From: Rotaria sordida
Taxonomy: Eukaryota > Rotifera > Eurotatoria > Philodinida > Philodinidae
Assembly: GCA_905250125.1 (NCBI GenBank)
Contig: CAJNOL010000213.1
Span: 1-64,000, forward strand
Direction: 5' to 3'
Length of the DNA stretch: 64,000 nucleotides
In this document: piece after piece, positions 36,099 through 46,630 of the stretch
Position numbering within the stretch: position 1 is the stretch's first letter
Layout: each line of letters begins with the position of its first letter
Program-made: the position numbers and the translations under genes
The notes under the pieces: model-generated
Told to the model about the DNA's origin: nothing
What the model saw: the letters and a program-made list of their open reading frames with translations, nothing else
Databases searched by the model: none

Positions 36099-38661
36099 AT
36101 GTCTGAATCAACAACGGTAGATGAATTGTCTGATACTGACGCAACAACAACATCTGAACAACCAAGAAAATATCTTCGTCGAAATGATGTATGAGATCGA
36201 TTTCTTTTTTTTATTTTGCTTTCTAAAATAAATTCTTCTTTTTTTTTATTTGCTTTTCAGGATATTAGTATTGGTGTAGTAAGTATATATATATATAAAA
36301 ACAAGTAAAATTACTTTCAACATTTCATTTTTTCTTCTTTAAAGACAACTCGTTCTCGACAACGTGAGCAAGATAAGAAAAATAAAGAGTCTGAACCATC
36401 GGAATCAACATCAACTGATCAAATGATGTCAAACACACTTAATACTGCTCCATCAATAGAACAATGTGCTATATGTATGGAAAATTTTGTTGCACAAGAA
36501 GTTGGTATACCAGAAAATTGTGAACATTCATTTTGTTTGCCTTGTATTATTGAATGGGCTAAAGTATGAAAAAGAAAAAAAAATGATTTCTATTAATAAA
36601 ATTTTCTTATTACTTTAGAAAAATAATTCATGTCCAATTGATCGTATAGCTTTTCGTCGTATTTTCAAAAAACATTCATTTACTTGTTCAAAACCATATG
36701 ATTCTGTATGTTAGAAAATTAAATTTTCGTTTCTTTTTAAATAAAATTTAATTTTTTATCTAGATGAAAGTCAAAGATAATCGTACAGAAATTCAATTAG
36801 AAGATGATTTTCTTGAAATGATTGATGATGATATAACATGTCGTGTTTGTGGTGGAGATGATCAAGAAGATCTTTTATTAATATGTGATGAATGTGGTAA
36901 TGGGTAAGATTTATTAAAAATAAAAAAAAATTATTTTCATAATAAAAATTCGTTTTTTTTTTTTTAATCTTAGTTATCATACATTCTGTTTGGAATTACC
37001 TGGTGTTCCTGAAACACCAGAATGGATGTGTCCATTATGTGAAGTTGATCAAATATCAGCTGATGAAAATTTATATGAAGATAGTGATATTGAAGAACTT
37101 CAAGAGATACTTTTTGATGATACATTAAATACAACTGAAACTGATACTGAGGTTTGATTCGATATTATTTAGAAGATAACAAAAATAGTATCAAAGATAT
37201 TTTAATTCATTATAAAGAAAAAAATTTCTATAGGGTCTAGTAGTAACAGAAAAAATGCTATTCTACGTTTCTGTAGTATTTGATCATTCTTTAACTAATA
37301 AAATTTCGATAAGATCTGTTTATTAAAATATGTAATCATATTTTCTCGTCTCATCTAATGCCTAATCATTTATACATATTAGAATATAATACACAAATAA
37401 GTTTATCAAATCTCTATTGTATTAAATATTCGAAATAATTATCCGAATTATTTACATTCATTGAATCTCTTTATAAAAAAAAAAAACTTTTTATAATGAA
37501 TTAAAAATATTTCTATCATTACTTTTGATATACTTTAAGAATATTTTTTTTCTTATTTAGCTTGCTGATACTACTATGCCTGTTAGACAAGCACGAGTAC
37601 GACAAACAGCACGTATGAGTATGTAGTAAAATATTTTCTTAATCATTTAATTCGTTTTATATGTATATACTTATAGGAACTGGTGGTGTACGTAATCAAC
37701 GTACAACATCACCAAATACAAGATCACGTCGTCATCGTCGTCAACGACAACCAAGACGACGACGTATACCAAATACAAGACGATTAACATTAATGGAACA
37801 ACAACGACAACGTCAAAGACGTCAACGACAAGTTTATAATAATGTCAATCGACGAATAGAAAATGTTAATGTAAGTAATTAACAAATAAATATGAAATTT
37901 TTTTCTTCGTTTTTTTTTTCTTTATTTAGACAAGAACAAGAGATGGTTCAACATTAACTACTTCACAAAGTTTTACTAATCGAAATGATACACCACGAGT
38001 ATCTATATTTAATGGTGAACCAATTGCTCTGTTTGTATTCTTTTATTCTCTTTTTTTGTTCTTCTAATTCGTTATTTTTTTTTTAGAGAAGATGAACCAT
38101 CAACATCAACAACGACAACAAGAACTATGTTGCCAACAAACCGATCTATAATTTCACCAAAGTTTGAAATGAAAAAAAAAACAAAATTTTCCTAGAATTA
38201 ATTCTCTTTCGTTTTTTTAGTGAAGCAGCTCGTCGAATAGCTGCAAGTGGCATACCAATATTAGCTCGTAGTCATACAGAACCATCAATAAGTCGAGAAT
38301 TAAGTGTGAGACGAACAACACCAACACTTGATCGTGTACCATCACGAACAATTCGTCCACCAACACAACCACGAATACCTATTAATCAATTACCACGTAT
38401 TCAACGTCGAGCTGATGCACCACTTCGATCACGTCCAACACCACGATTACCATCACCACCACCAACAACAACAACTCAAACATCACATTCAACATCATCA
38501 AATGTTCCATCATTTCTTGATAATCTTCTTAATTCTCAACAACGTCTTCATAATTTACAAAATGTTCGGATAAATGGGTAAATATATTTATTTGTATTTT
38601 GTTTTTTTTTTCTAAAATAATTATTTTTGATTATTTTAGACCACATATTGAAATATCGTGA
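36099..38661 (+). CDS. PHRF1: PHRF1 N-terminal half: RING plus PHD finger protein, 512 aa
   Basis: Exons 36099-36188, 36261-36278 (only 18 nt), 36345-36563, 36619-36705, 36764-36903, 36974-37151, 37561-37618, 37677-37870, 37930-38030, 38087-38161, 38221-38577 and 38640-38661 total 513 codons with TGA at 38659. The RING finger is at residues 77-118 (CAICMENF, PENCEHSFCLPCIIEW, SCPIDR). The last zinc position is the Asp of CPID, as in human PHRF1. The PHD finger is at 164-207 (CRVCGG, LLLICDECGNGYHTFCLELP, EWMCPLCE). An Arg-rich segment (about 235-300) and a Pro/Ser/Arg-rich tail follow. In vertebrates PHRF1 is a nuclear ubiquitin ligase with an RNA polymerase II C-terminal-domain binding region at its end; here that end is missing and is encoded by the next gene. 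Confidence 0.88.
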
Positions 38662-38803
38662 ACAAGAAAACAAAAAAAAACAAATCTTATCTTCTTTATT
38701 CTTTGTTATAATTCATATGAGTTTATGTATATATATATATTGCCGGTTTTATTTGTATGTGTTTATTGTGTCTTTTTTTTCTTTTTCTGTTTGTTAAATC
38801 AGT

Positions 38804-38809
38804 AATAAA
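38804..38809 (+). terminator. Polyadenylation signal between the two PHRF1-like genes
   Basis: AATAAA 143 bp after the TGA of the RING-PHD gene and 113 bp before the next ATG. It supports a real transcript 3' end at this point. Confidence 0.6.
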
Positions 38810-38905
38810 GAAAAGCCAAGAAATTCGAATAGATTTTCTAGAATTAAAAGATTAAATAATTATATTATTTGAAAACAAGAAAATTCTATGAATAATGATT
38901 TGTGT

Positions 38906-38921
38906 GCTTTTTCTTTTATAG
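38906..38921 (+). promoter_or_regulatory. 3' splice acceptor directly before an ATG (possible spliced-leader site)
   Basis: CTTTTTCTTTTATAG ends exactly at the A of ATG 38922. No cis exon upstream joins it in the right phase, so a spliced-leader addition site is the simplest reading. Bdelloid rotifers are known to trans-splice leaders. Confidence 0.5.
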
Positions 38922-41900
38922 ATGTCGATTCAGGAACAACCTGTTCGTTATAATATTCCTGAACAAACACCATCGTCATCTATTGTGATAAATCGAGGCA
39001 ATGAAGAGTACGATCCATTTGCTATTGATGATGATAATGACGATGATAATAATGAGAGTGAACAGTTGAACAATACGAAACATCAAAAGCAAGAATCCAT
39101 TCGGATTAACAATGGGTATGTTTTCTATTACAGATTAAATATTTTACTTACGAACAGATATATATGTATATGCAATTGTCAGATCTTGTTTGAATTCATA
39201 TTATAGCTATGAATAGATCCCTTCTTGTACGACTAAAAATTCGAACTTATAGGTTACCATTGTTTTTATTGAGGATAAGGTATTTATGGAAAACTGAAAA
39301 TAAAAAGTTTGAACTTGAAGTTTTGCCTATAGATCGATGTATTCTTTTTCTTAAAAAAATATTCGATTACTTTCGTCTTCTATAATGAAGTGCTGATTGT
39401 TATGTGGAAATTGTACATACTGAAAAAGACGTAGTTGTTCTCATTGAAAATTTCAGAACTATGTAATAACTAATAAATTTGTCTATAGGCAAAATGTTTT
39501 CTTTTCGACTCTTCGAAAATGCCTCGGTTTTCATAAAAATTCTATAGAAACAGTCATAACTCTTCATCAATAATCTATGATTGACCTATTCGTAACCCGA
39601 ATATGAAGTTAAAGACGTCTATATAATTATTATTTATTCTATATTAGAACTGCAACCAACCCTGTGATTAATAATACGAATGCATCATCAAATTCAGACA
39701 AATTTTCGTCATTACAAACGAATGAACAACAACAATCACAACGGCAAAGTGAAAGCCCTATAGAACATAATAATAATCATTCAGATCACCGATCAAAGTA
39801 AATTCTTCATATCTTTTTTTTCTTCAAAATCTAAAAATAAAATTCAAATTCAAATAATATTTTGTTGTTGTTTTTTTTTTCTTTTCATAAGATCACCTTC
39901 TTGTCGTAATCATTATTCATCTGATCGAAAACGTCTTCGTTCTTCATCACCTAATTCATCTATAATAACAACAGTAAATAATAATGACTCATCATCATCA
40001 TTAAATATAGACATAAATTCATCATCAAAACATAAAAAATCCTATCGAAATGATGAACGAAAAAAATCTAAACATTATCATAAATATCGATCATGTTCAA
40101 TGTCTTCACCATCAAAATCTCCATCATCACCTTCAACATCAAATAATAATAAAAAGACATTTGATTCAAAAGATGAAAAATCTTCAAATTCATCTCATAA
40201 TAAATCAATACGTCGTTCAGAAAAACGAGATGATCATTGTTCACATCGAGCACGTAATTATCATTCATATACAACATCAAAATATTCATCTCGTGATTAT
40301 TCATCTTCAACATATCAATCAAATATTGATCGTCGTACAACAAATTCAAATTTTTCTAGTCCTCCTCGTCTTTCTTCAAAAATTTTAACAACTGATGGAA
40401 ATTCATCTCTTGATAATACAGAAATAAATCAACATGAAACATCAACAGAAGATCGTAATCGAATTTATAATCGTCTAAAAAATATGAATGATACAAATAC
40501 ATCTGTTATTCCAATAAATAATAATACGAACAAAATTTCATCTTCCGGACCATCATTTATTAATACAAATGGTGGATCTCAACGTTCACGTAGTAATTTA
40601 ATTCAAATAGTCACTACAGAAGCTGCATCTGAATTTACACGTAAGTTCTTATAACAATATAAAAACTAATATGTATACATAGCTGTAGTTATATCAAACT
40701 AATCGATATTCAATAGTCCAAATAAAACAAAAAAGTTATATTTTCATTATTAATAGAAATATGCAGAGTAAACTACTGAGAAAAATTTTCTAACTTTTAC
40801 TCTCCTCGATCAATGATTCCGGTACTGGATTCACGAACTTCCGACGGAAACTCGCCGTTTCCGACTGGAAATGCTAGGAACTTCGAAGCAGGAATTCAAT
40901 GATCGTATCCGGTTCCGGTCGGATCTGGATGAATCTGGTCATCGTCTCATTGCTTCCAAGTTCTTACCATTTGTCGACCGTATCTCATTCATCCAGGCTA
41001 CTTTATCCTGCAGCATGCTTATCCTTATCCTACTCTGCACATCTCTAGTGATAAGAATAATATAAAGCAACCGTAGTCAATCGGTTTCTCAATATATATA
41101 TATATATATAATAGAAGAAAAATTGATAAGTGATTTATTATTGCTTTATCTATAGAAGTACTTCCAGTTCGTTTATCATCATCGCAAGTCAAATCTGAAT
41201 CAATCAAACCATTATCCGTTCCTTCTATTCCTGTTAAAGTTGAGTCTAAAACAAATACAAATGAATCTATTCAATCAACAATAACATCAAAAACTAATGG
41301 TAATACAGCTGATGATATGCTTATGGAAGAAATGTTACTTGAAGAAGAGCAAGAACAAAGTCCAGTAAAATCTATTGATCTCGATAATTTAACAATACCT
41401 GAAACTTTAACTGAAAAAATTGATAATAAAGAAGAATCAATGAAAGTCATACCAACAACAACAACAGTCACACCCATACCCACAACAACAACATTATCGA
41501 CTATAACTCCTGTTCCTTCTCTAATACCATCACCAACAAAAAAACCATATACATTGTACAAAGTTCCACATACAAATCACATGACACCTCCTCTATCATC
41601 TCGACATAAAAAACAAACTAAAAAAGAATCATCAACTATACGTAAATATTTTTTATTAATTAACATTCTATATATACAAATCTTTAACTTTATTATTTTT
41701 TTTTTGAATAGAATCTGAGTCAACAACAACGAACAAATCTTTAGCTGATGATAATTTACGACGAACATCTCTAGATGAACGTATATCAAATTTATTAAGT
41801 GTACCTGCAACATCATCAAATAAATCAATAAATTCATCTACTGAACAACAACAACAACTCGATAATCGAACAAATTCTTCAAATCCAACAACAATAATAT

Positions 41901-42852
41901 CAACACCAAGTGATAAAAGTACTGAAAGTCCTCAAGATATACCATTATTAATTTCAACTATGATGAAAAAAGGACAAGATCATTTATCATTAACAAAAAA
42001 ACTTAATACAAATGATGAACGACGTTCAACAACATCAAAACATTATACCACCGAATGGCTTGCATCACAAAAACCTGAAGAAGCACCGACAGGTTTTATT
42101 AATTTTAATCATAAAAAATAAATCGTTTTTTTGTTTTTCTTTATTTTTAGAAGAATTAATTGTACTTCCATCACTTGTTACATTACCAACACTTGTTTCA
42201 AGTCAACCATCAACAATTTCAAATATAAAACCATCACCGATTTCAAATTCAGGTGAATCTGTTATGATTGGTAAACTATCTGAAGCTATGAGTAAATTAA
42301 TTCAAAAACAAAATGATACAAATTGTAAGTTAAGCAAAAAAAATCAATAGAATTTTTTTTCTAACAATTTAAAATCTAGTACCAGCAACAACAACAACAA
42401 CAACAACTGAAACAGAAGATACTGTTCCAATATCAGCTAAACATCTTGAACGTATTGAACGAGTTCGTTATTAAAATATGAAATAATATTATGAAAATTT
42501 CGGTTTTTTTTTTTCGTTTTTTTTAGAGAAAACAACGTGAAAAACGTCAAAGTGAAATAGCTGCTATTGCTAAAGAAGCTTTAAAACCAGCATTTAAAAA
42601 ACATGATATTACAAAAGATGAATATAAAGAAATAATGAAAAAAGTCGTTACAAAAGTACATATTTATATATTATGAAAATAAAGAAAAATAAATAAATAA
42701 AAACTTCTTTTTTTTTTCTTTTATTCTAGGCTACCCATGCTAATGAAGTTGATCGTGCACGAATAAGTAAAATGATTGATGCATATGTACAAAAATATCG
42801 AACAATACGTCAACATAATAGTTCAAAAACTTCGAATGGAAATCCTTCTTGA
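38922..42852 (+). CDS. PHRF1: PHRF1 C-terminal half: Ser-rich protein with C-terminal SRI-like domain, 822 aa
   Basis: Exons 38922-39115, 39648-39797, 39892-40640, 41156-41641, 41712-42092, 42151-42324, 42380-42462, 42527-42655 and 42730-42852 total 823 codons. Residues 1-650 are low-complexity, rich in Ser, Asn, Thr and Lys/Arg, with SR-type patches (RKRLRSSSPNSS). The last 80 residues form the recognisable part: EIAAIAKEALKPAFKKHDI, then TKDEYKEIMKKVVTKATH, then ISKMIDAYVQKYRTIRQH. They match the C-terminus of PHRF1 and SCAF-type proteins, a helical domain reported to bind the phosphorylated C-terminal domain of RNA polymerase II. It probably works with the RING-PHD protein encoded upstream. 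The ATG at 38922 is chosen because it opens the long frame and abuts an acceptor. Introns of 532 and 515 bp carry repeats; the rest are short. Confidence 0.83.
39321..39495. repeat. Short inverted-repeat element, same ends as the Notch-intron MITE
   Basis: TTTTGCCTATAGATC (39321) is mirrored by TTGTCTATAGGCAAAA (ending 39495). The terminal word GCCTATAGA is also that of the element at 20566-21020, so both may be one family. Confidence 0.55.
40755..41050. other. GC-richer insert in PHRF1-C intron
   Basis: About 250 bp that are clearly less AT-rich than the surroundings (words like GTTCCGGTCGGATCTGGATG). It ends in TCTGCACATCTCTAGTG, whose reverse complement resembles the border word at 34955. 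It shares CGGTCGGATCTGG with the glycosyltransferase intron (about 14474). Probably an old transposon piece; class not identified. Confidence 0.45.
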
Positions 42853-43690
42853 ATATAATAAATTTGACGGCAAAAAAAAGAGAAAAAGAGAGATTGAATT
42901 GTTTTTTTTTTTTTTTGTGTATAATTTTCTTTTGTTGTTTGTCTTCTATTAATAATTATTTGAGTTGTGTGTGTGTGCGCGTGCGTGCATGTGAGAACAA
43001 AAAGAAAAAAAAAGACAAACAGACAGTGAATGTAAATTGTCTTCATTTATTCTTGTTTATGATGTGTTTTTTTTTAGTTGATTGATCTGCGGTGGTTGTC
43101 TTGTTTATTTGCTTTTGTTTTCTCTTGAATATGTTTGTTTTCTTTAACACACACACACACACACACGCATACATACATATCCATCCTTTGTTTCTTTTGT
43201 TTTCTTTTTTATCTACACGATATATTCAAAAAGGCAAAAAACAAAGAACGACAATTTGAGAATGCATATATGTAAATGTCATATAGATTGTTTTTTGTTT
43301 TCATTTAGTTTTAATTTATTCGATTGAAAAATAAGCAAAGGAGAAGTTTAAAAAAAAAATGTTTATTCAGTGCTTTTTAAATAGTCAGTAGTAGATCTCT
43401 TGTTTTAGTCTTTGAATACAAAAATTCGAAAATATATGTGGATTTTGATTCTTTCAGAAAAAGATAAAATTTTTAGTTGATGTATAGTTAATCATGAATT
43501 CGAATACTAATAGGCTTGATCATGTTGAAGTAAATGTCTAAGAAATGGATTACAGCATGATAGCGAAAATAGTTCGAATGTATTCTCAAAGATAGAGAAC
43601 TGTTTAGAGCTTTTGATTAGCAATATTCTACTCGAATCCTAAAAAAAGAATTCAATCTCTCTTATGTCTAATTCGATCAACTTTACTAAT
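42853..43690. other. Intergenic with GT and CA microsatellites
   Basis: 3' region of the PHRF1-C gene. It has a (TG/CG)n tract at 42966-42992 and (CA)n at 43149-43167. No gene recognised. Confidence 0.6.
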
Positions 43691-44482
43691 GCGTGCGTCA
43701 GAATAAATGAATCTCTCAATACTTTGAGATTATCTTTGTCAAATTGTGACGTATATACTTGAATCTTTTCTTCAAAGATAACACGTACAATTATCTACAA
43801 AATCTTATGAAAAAGATTTTCTAATGAATAGCTATGGAATCATACTCGATGAACACTACAGTGCTCCAAAATGGCCCACTTTCAAAGCACTTGTTTTTCA
43901 TATGAACGATTCTGTGCCACTCTTTTGATTAAATATAAAGAGACTGATAAGGACATTTTTGTAGCTCATGAAAAGCTCTATTCATTCAGTGAATACTTTT
44001 TTTGAGATACTGTAAATTTACTCGAATGAGAATATTTCTTTACTTTCTTCTATTCTTGTTCTGAGAATCTTTCATTAAGATTCATTGTAATTTTAATTTT
44101 GTTATCTTGAATGAAAAATTATTTCGTACTCAGATTTATTACTCAGTTGAACAAAAAGGTTTCCTCTATCATTTTGATACGAGCAGAATATTTCGAAATG
44201 GTTTTTTTTTCTGATCTCACAATTATATCTGAATATCTTCTTTTGAGTTCTATTAGAAAGAGTACATTTGAAAATACAGGAAACTTGCACTAGAGTAAAA
44301 TCTTTTATCTGTTTTGCTAGAAGAAATGAAATCATTAGTTTTATTTAAAACAAATGTACATTTAAAAATTTTCTTAAGAGAATTGCATGGACTGTCTTTT
44401 TAGAAAGAATTCAAGTATATACGTCAATATTTGACAAAGAGATATTTACAAAACATCGAGAGGCTCGTTTATTCTGACGCAT
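43691..44482. repeat. 790 bp fold-back/MITE-type element
   Basis: Left GCGTCAGAATAAATGA, then CTTTGTCAAATTGTGACG, then TATATACTTGAATCTTT. The same words appear inverted at 44400-44482. Arms are at least 100 bp. The interior contains two short opposite open frames without motif. Confidence 0.8.
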
Positions 44483-44734
44483 CCATTATACAGTAAATTT
44501 TGAACGATTCAATTATTTTCAGTGCATTCAATTAGATTTTTATAAACGATCAACACAATTTTATTTTATTAATTGTTATTCATTTTTTATCTCAATACAT
44601 TTGCAAAAACGAAAAATCTGTTGAATGTATGAACTATTATTTATTATTTGATAAAAGTTTGAAATAAGTTGAATTTATTGATCTTTTTTTCTCATTGTAC
44701 ATGAGTATCTATGATGATATGAAATTAATTATAG

Positions 44735-45715
44735 ATGTTGCTTACCATTACAATTCTAATTGCAGCAAGTTTTGGATTTATTTATAAATTTCGAGAACGT
44801 CTTGCTTTTAAATATGGTCGTTTATCACGTCCATATAATAATGCATGTGTAATACCTTTAACACAAATGGGAACTGATCAATTTATAGAACTTTCATTTG
44901 GTAAAGTTCATTATATTTATCGATCGTCAACAAAATCATCAACAAAATTAAATATATTTGTTCATGGTTTTGCAATTCCAATGCAAATGTGGCAAGCTGT
45001 TTTTCAATCACTTATTGATGACAATCATTCTTGTTTAATATTTGATTTATATGGTCGTGGTTGGTCCGATGCTCCACATGTACCAATGAATGTTGATTTA
45101 TTTGTTTCTCAATTAGCTGAATTATTATTTGCATTAAATCTTCCATATGAAAAATATAATTTATTTGGTGTTAGTATGGGTGGTATTATAGTACAACGTT
45201 TTACTGAACTTTATCCATCAAAAGTTTCAAAACTTATACTTTGTTCTTCAGCTGGACTTAGTATTATAAAACCATCATTGTTTCTAATGTCTATTTTATC
45301 TATACCAATTATTGGTCCAATACTTTTTAAATTAGTTATGCAAAGAAGTGATAATAAAAGTGTACGTTCACAATGGGCACATCCAGAGAAAGAGGAATAT
45401 AAACAATATAAAAAATTATTTGAACGAATGTGTCAACAACATCCTGGTTATTTACGTTCATTATTTTCAACAATATTTTTTTTTAATTTTCAATTACCAT
45501 TAGAAACAATTGAATTTATTGAACAATTAAATATACCTATATTAATTATATGGGGTGACAAAGATACATTAATATCTGTTGAAAATGCTTATAGATATCA
45601 TGAATTATATAAAAATTCATTATTACATATTATACATGGTGCTAATCATAGTTTACTTATTGAACACTCTAAACAAGCTATTGAAGTTATAAAGCCATTT
45701 TTATCCGATACATAA
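44735..45715 (+). CDS. Alpha/beta-hydrolase fold protein with N-terminal membrane anchor, 326 aa
   Basis: Single exon. Residues 1-17 are a hydrophobic anchor followed by KFRERLAFKYGR. Canonical features: oxyanion loop HGFA (77-80), DLYGRGWSD (104-112), nucleophile elbow GVSMGG with Ser147, acid in IIWGDKD (Asp275 or Asp277), and His305 in HGANHS. The catalytic triad therefore looks complete. Length and arrangement fit the ABHD6/MEST-like or epoxide-hydrolase-like branch; the substrate (lipid ester or epoxide) is not evident. ATG follows immediately after TTATAG, so a spliced leader or a non-coding upstream exon may join there. AATAAA is at 45788-45793. Confidence 0.88.
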   Translation: MLLTITILIAASFGFIYKFRERLAFKYGRLSRPYNNACVIPLTQMGTDQFIELSFGKVHYIYRSSTKSSTKLNIFVHGFAIPMQMWQAVFQSLIDDNHSCLIFDLYGRGWSDAPHVPMNVDLFVSQLAELLFALNLPYEKYNLFGVSMGGIIVQRFTELYPSKVSKLILCSSAGLSIIKPSLFLMSILSIPIIGPILFKLVMQRSDNKSVRSQWAHPEKEEYKQYKKLFERMCQQHPGYLRSLFSTIFFFNFQLPLETIEFIEQLNIPILIIWGDKDTLISVENAYRYHELYKNSLLHIIHGANHSLLIEHSKQAIEVIKPFLSDT

Positions 45716-45860
45716 AATGTTTTATATTCATATTTTGGAATCAAAAATACAAAAAACTTCAAAATTTTATATTCTTCTTATGAAAATAATAAATATATAA
45801 AATTAATAATTCACACTATACATCAAGATAGAATATAATGGATGATCGGTCAGTTTTTAG

Positions 45861-46630
45861 ACAAGATGTTTGTTTATTTTTGACCTCCTAAAAAGTATTT
45901 TCAACGAGTCAAAAGCTATAAGTTAGAACGCTCTTTTCGACTATAGGCTTAGAAATTTTGTCGAAATGAATTAATTTTTGAAAAGTCCAAAAAATTAGTT
46001 TGAACGGAAAATTCTTTGTATTTTCACTATTGTGATTCGAAACAAAAGTCAGAATCTTTATTTATATATCAGTTTATAGATCAAGAGCTACCCTACAAAA
46101 TGCATTATTTTTGTCTTTCAACAAGGCGCCTCAATTTTTGTTTTTCCTAAATACTCACTTTTGAAAAAACCGAAAAGCGTTTTACGTTGATAGGCGTTCT
46201 TGAAAAAAATGCTTCTAGCTTCACTTGGATAAAAGCTACAGTTTAGTTCAACATTCTATTTTGTACAAAAAATGTCTGCATGAACGACTCTCACAATTTT
46301 TCGCATGTTCAAAAAGGAGCTTGTAGGATAAACAAAAATAGTTACAATATTTCTAAGTTTATAGTCAAAATAAGCATAAAATATTGATCGCGACTTATAC
46401 TTTTTGACTCGTTTGAAATGCTTTCAAGCAAACTAAAATGAATAAATATATTTACCGGAAACATCGGCTCGTAAGTTCCGTCTACACTAATTCTTTCTGT
46501 TTCTCAGAGATTATTTCATTACTCTCGAATACAAAATATCTAAGCCTATATTCGAAAAGAAAAAACAATCTTAATGCGCATCTTTTGACTTGTCGGAAAT
46601 ACTTTCCAGCAAGTAAAAAATGAACAAATT
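45861..46630. repeat. Composite inverted-repeat element with a duplicated end
   Basis: The left arm (45861-45962) and the right arm (46530-46630) are reverse complements (AAGCCTATA and TTTTGACTTGTCGG against the left's CGAGTCAAAAG and TATAGGCTT). A third, direct copy of the right arm lies at about 46345-46450 (TTTTTGACTCGTTTGAAATG). The element thus carries three copies of its end, and no transposase. Confidence 0.7.

Noticed and set aside
40050-40388. His/Ile-rich open frames on both strands over the PHRF1 C-terminal exon
   Set aside because: Shadow frames of the Ser/Asn-rich coding exon 39892-40640, which has in-phase splice sites on both sides.
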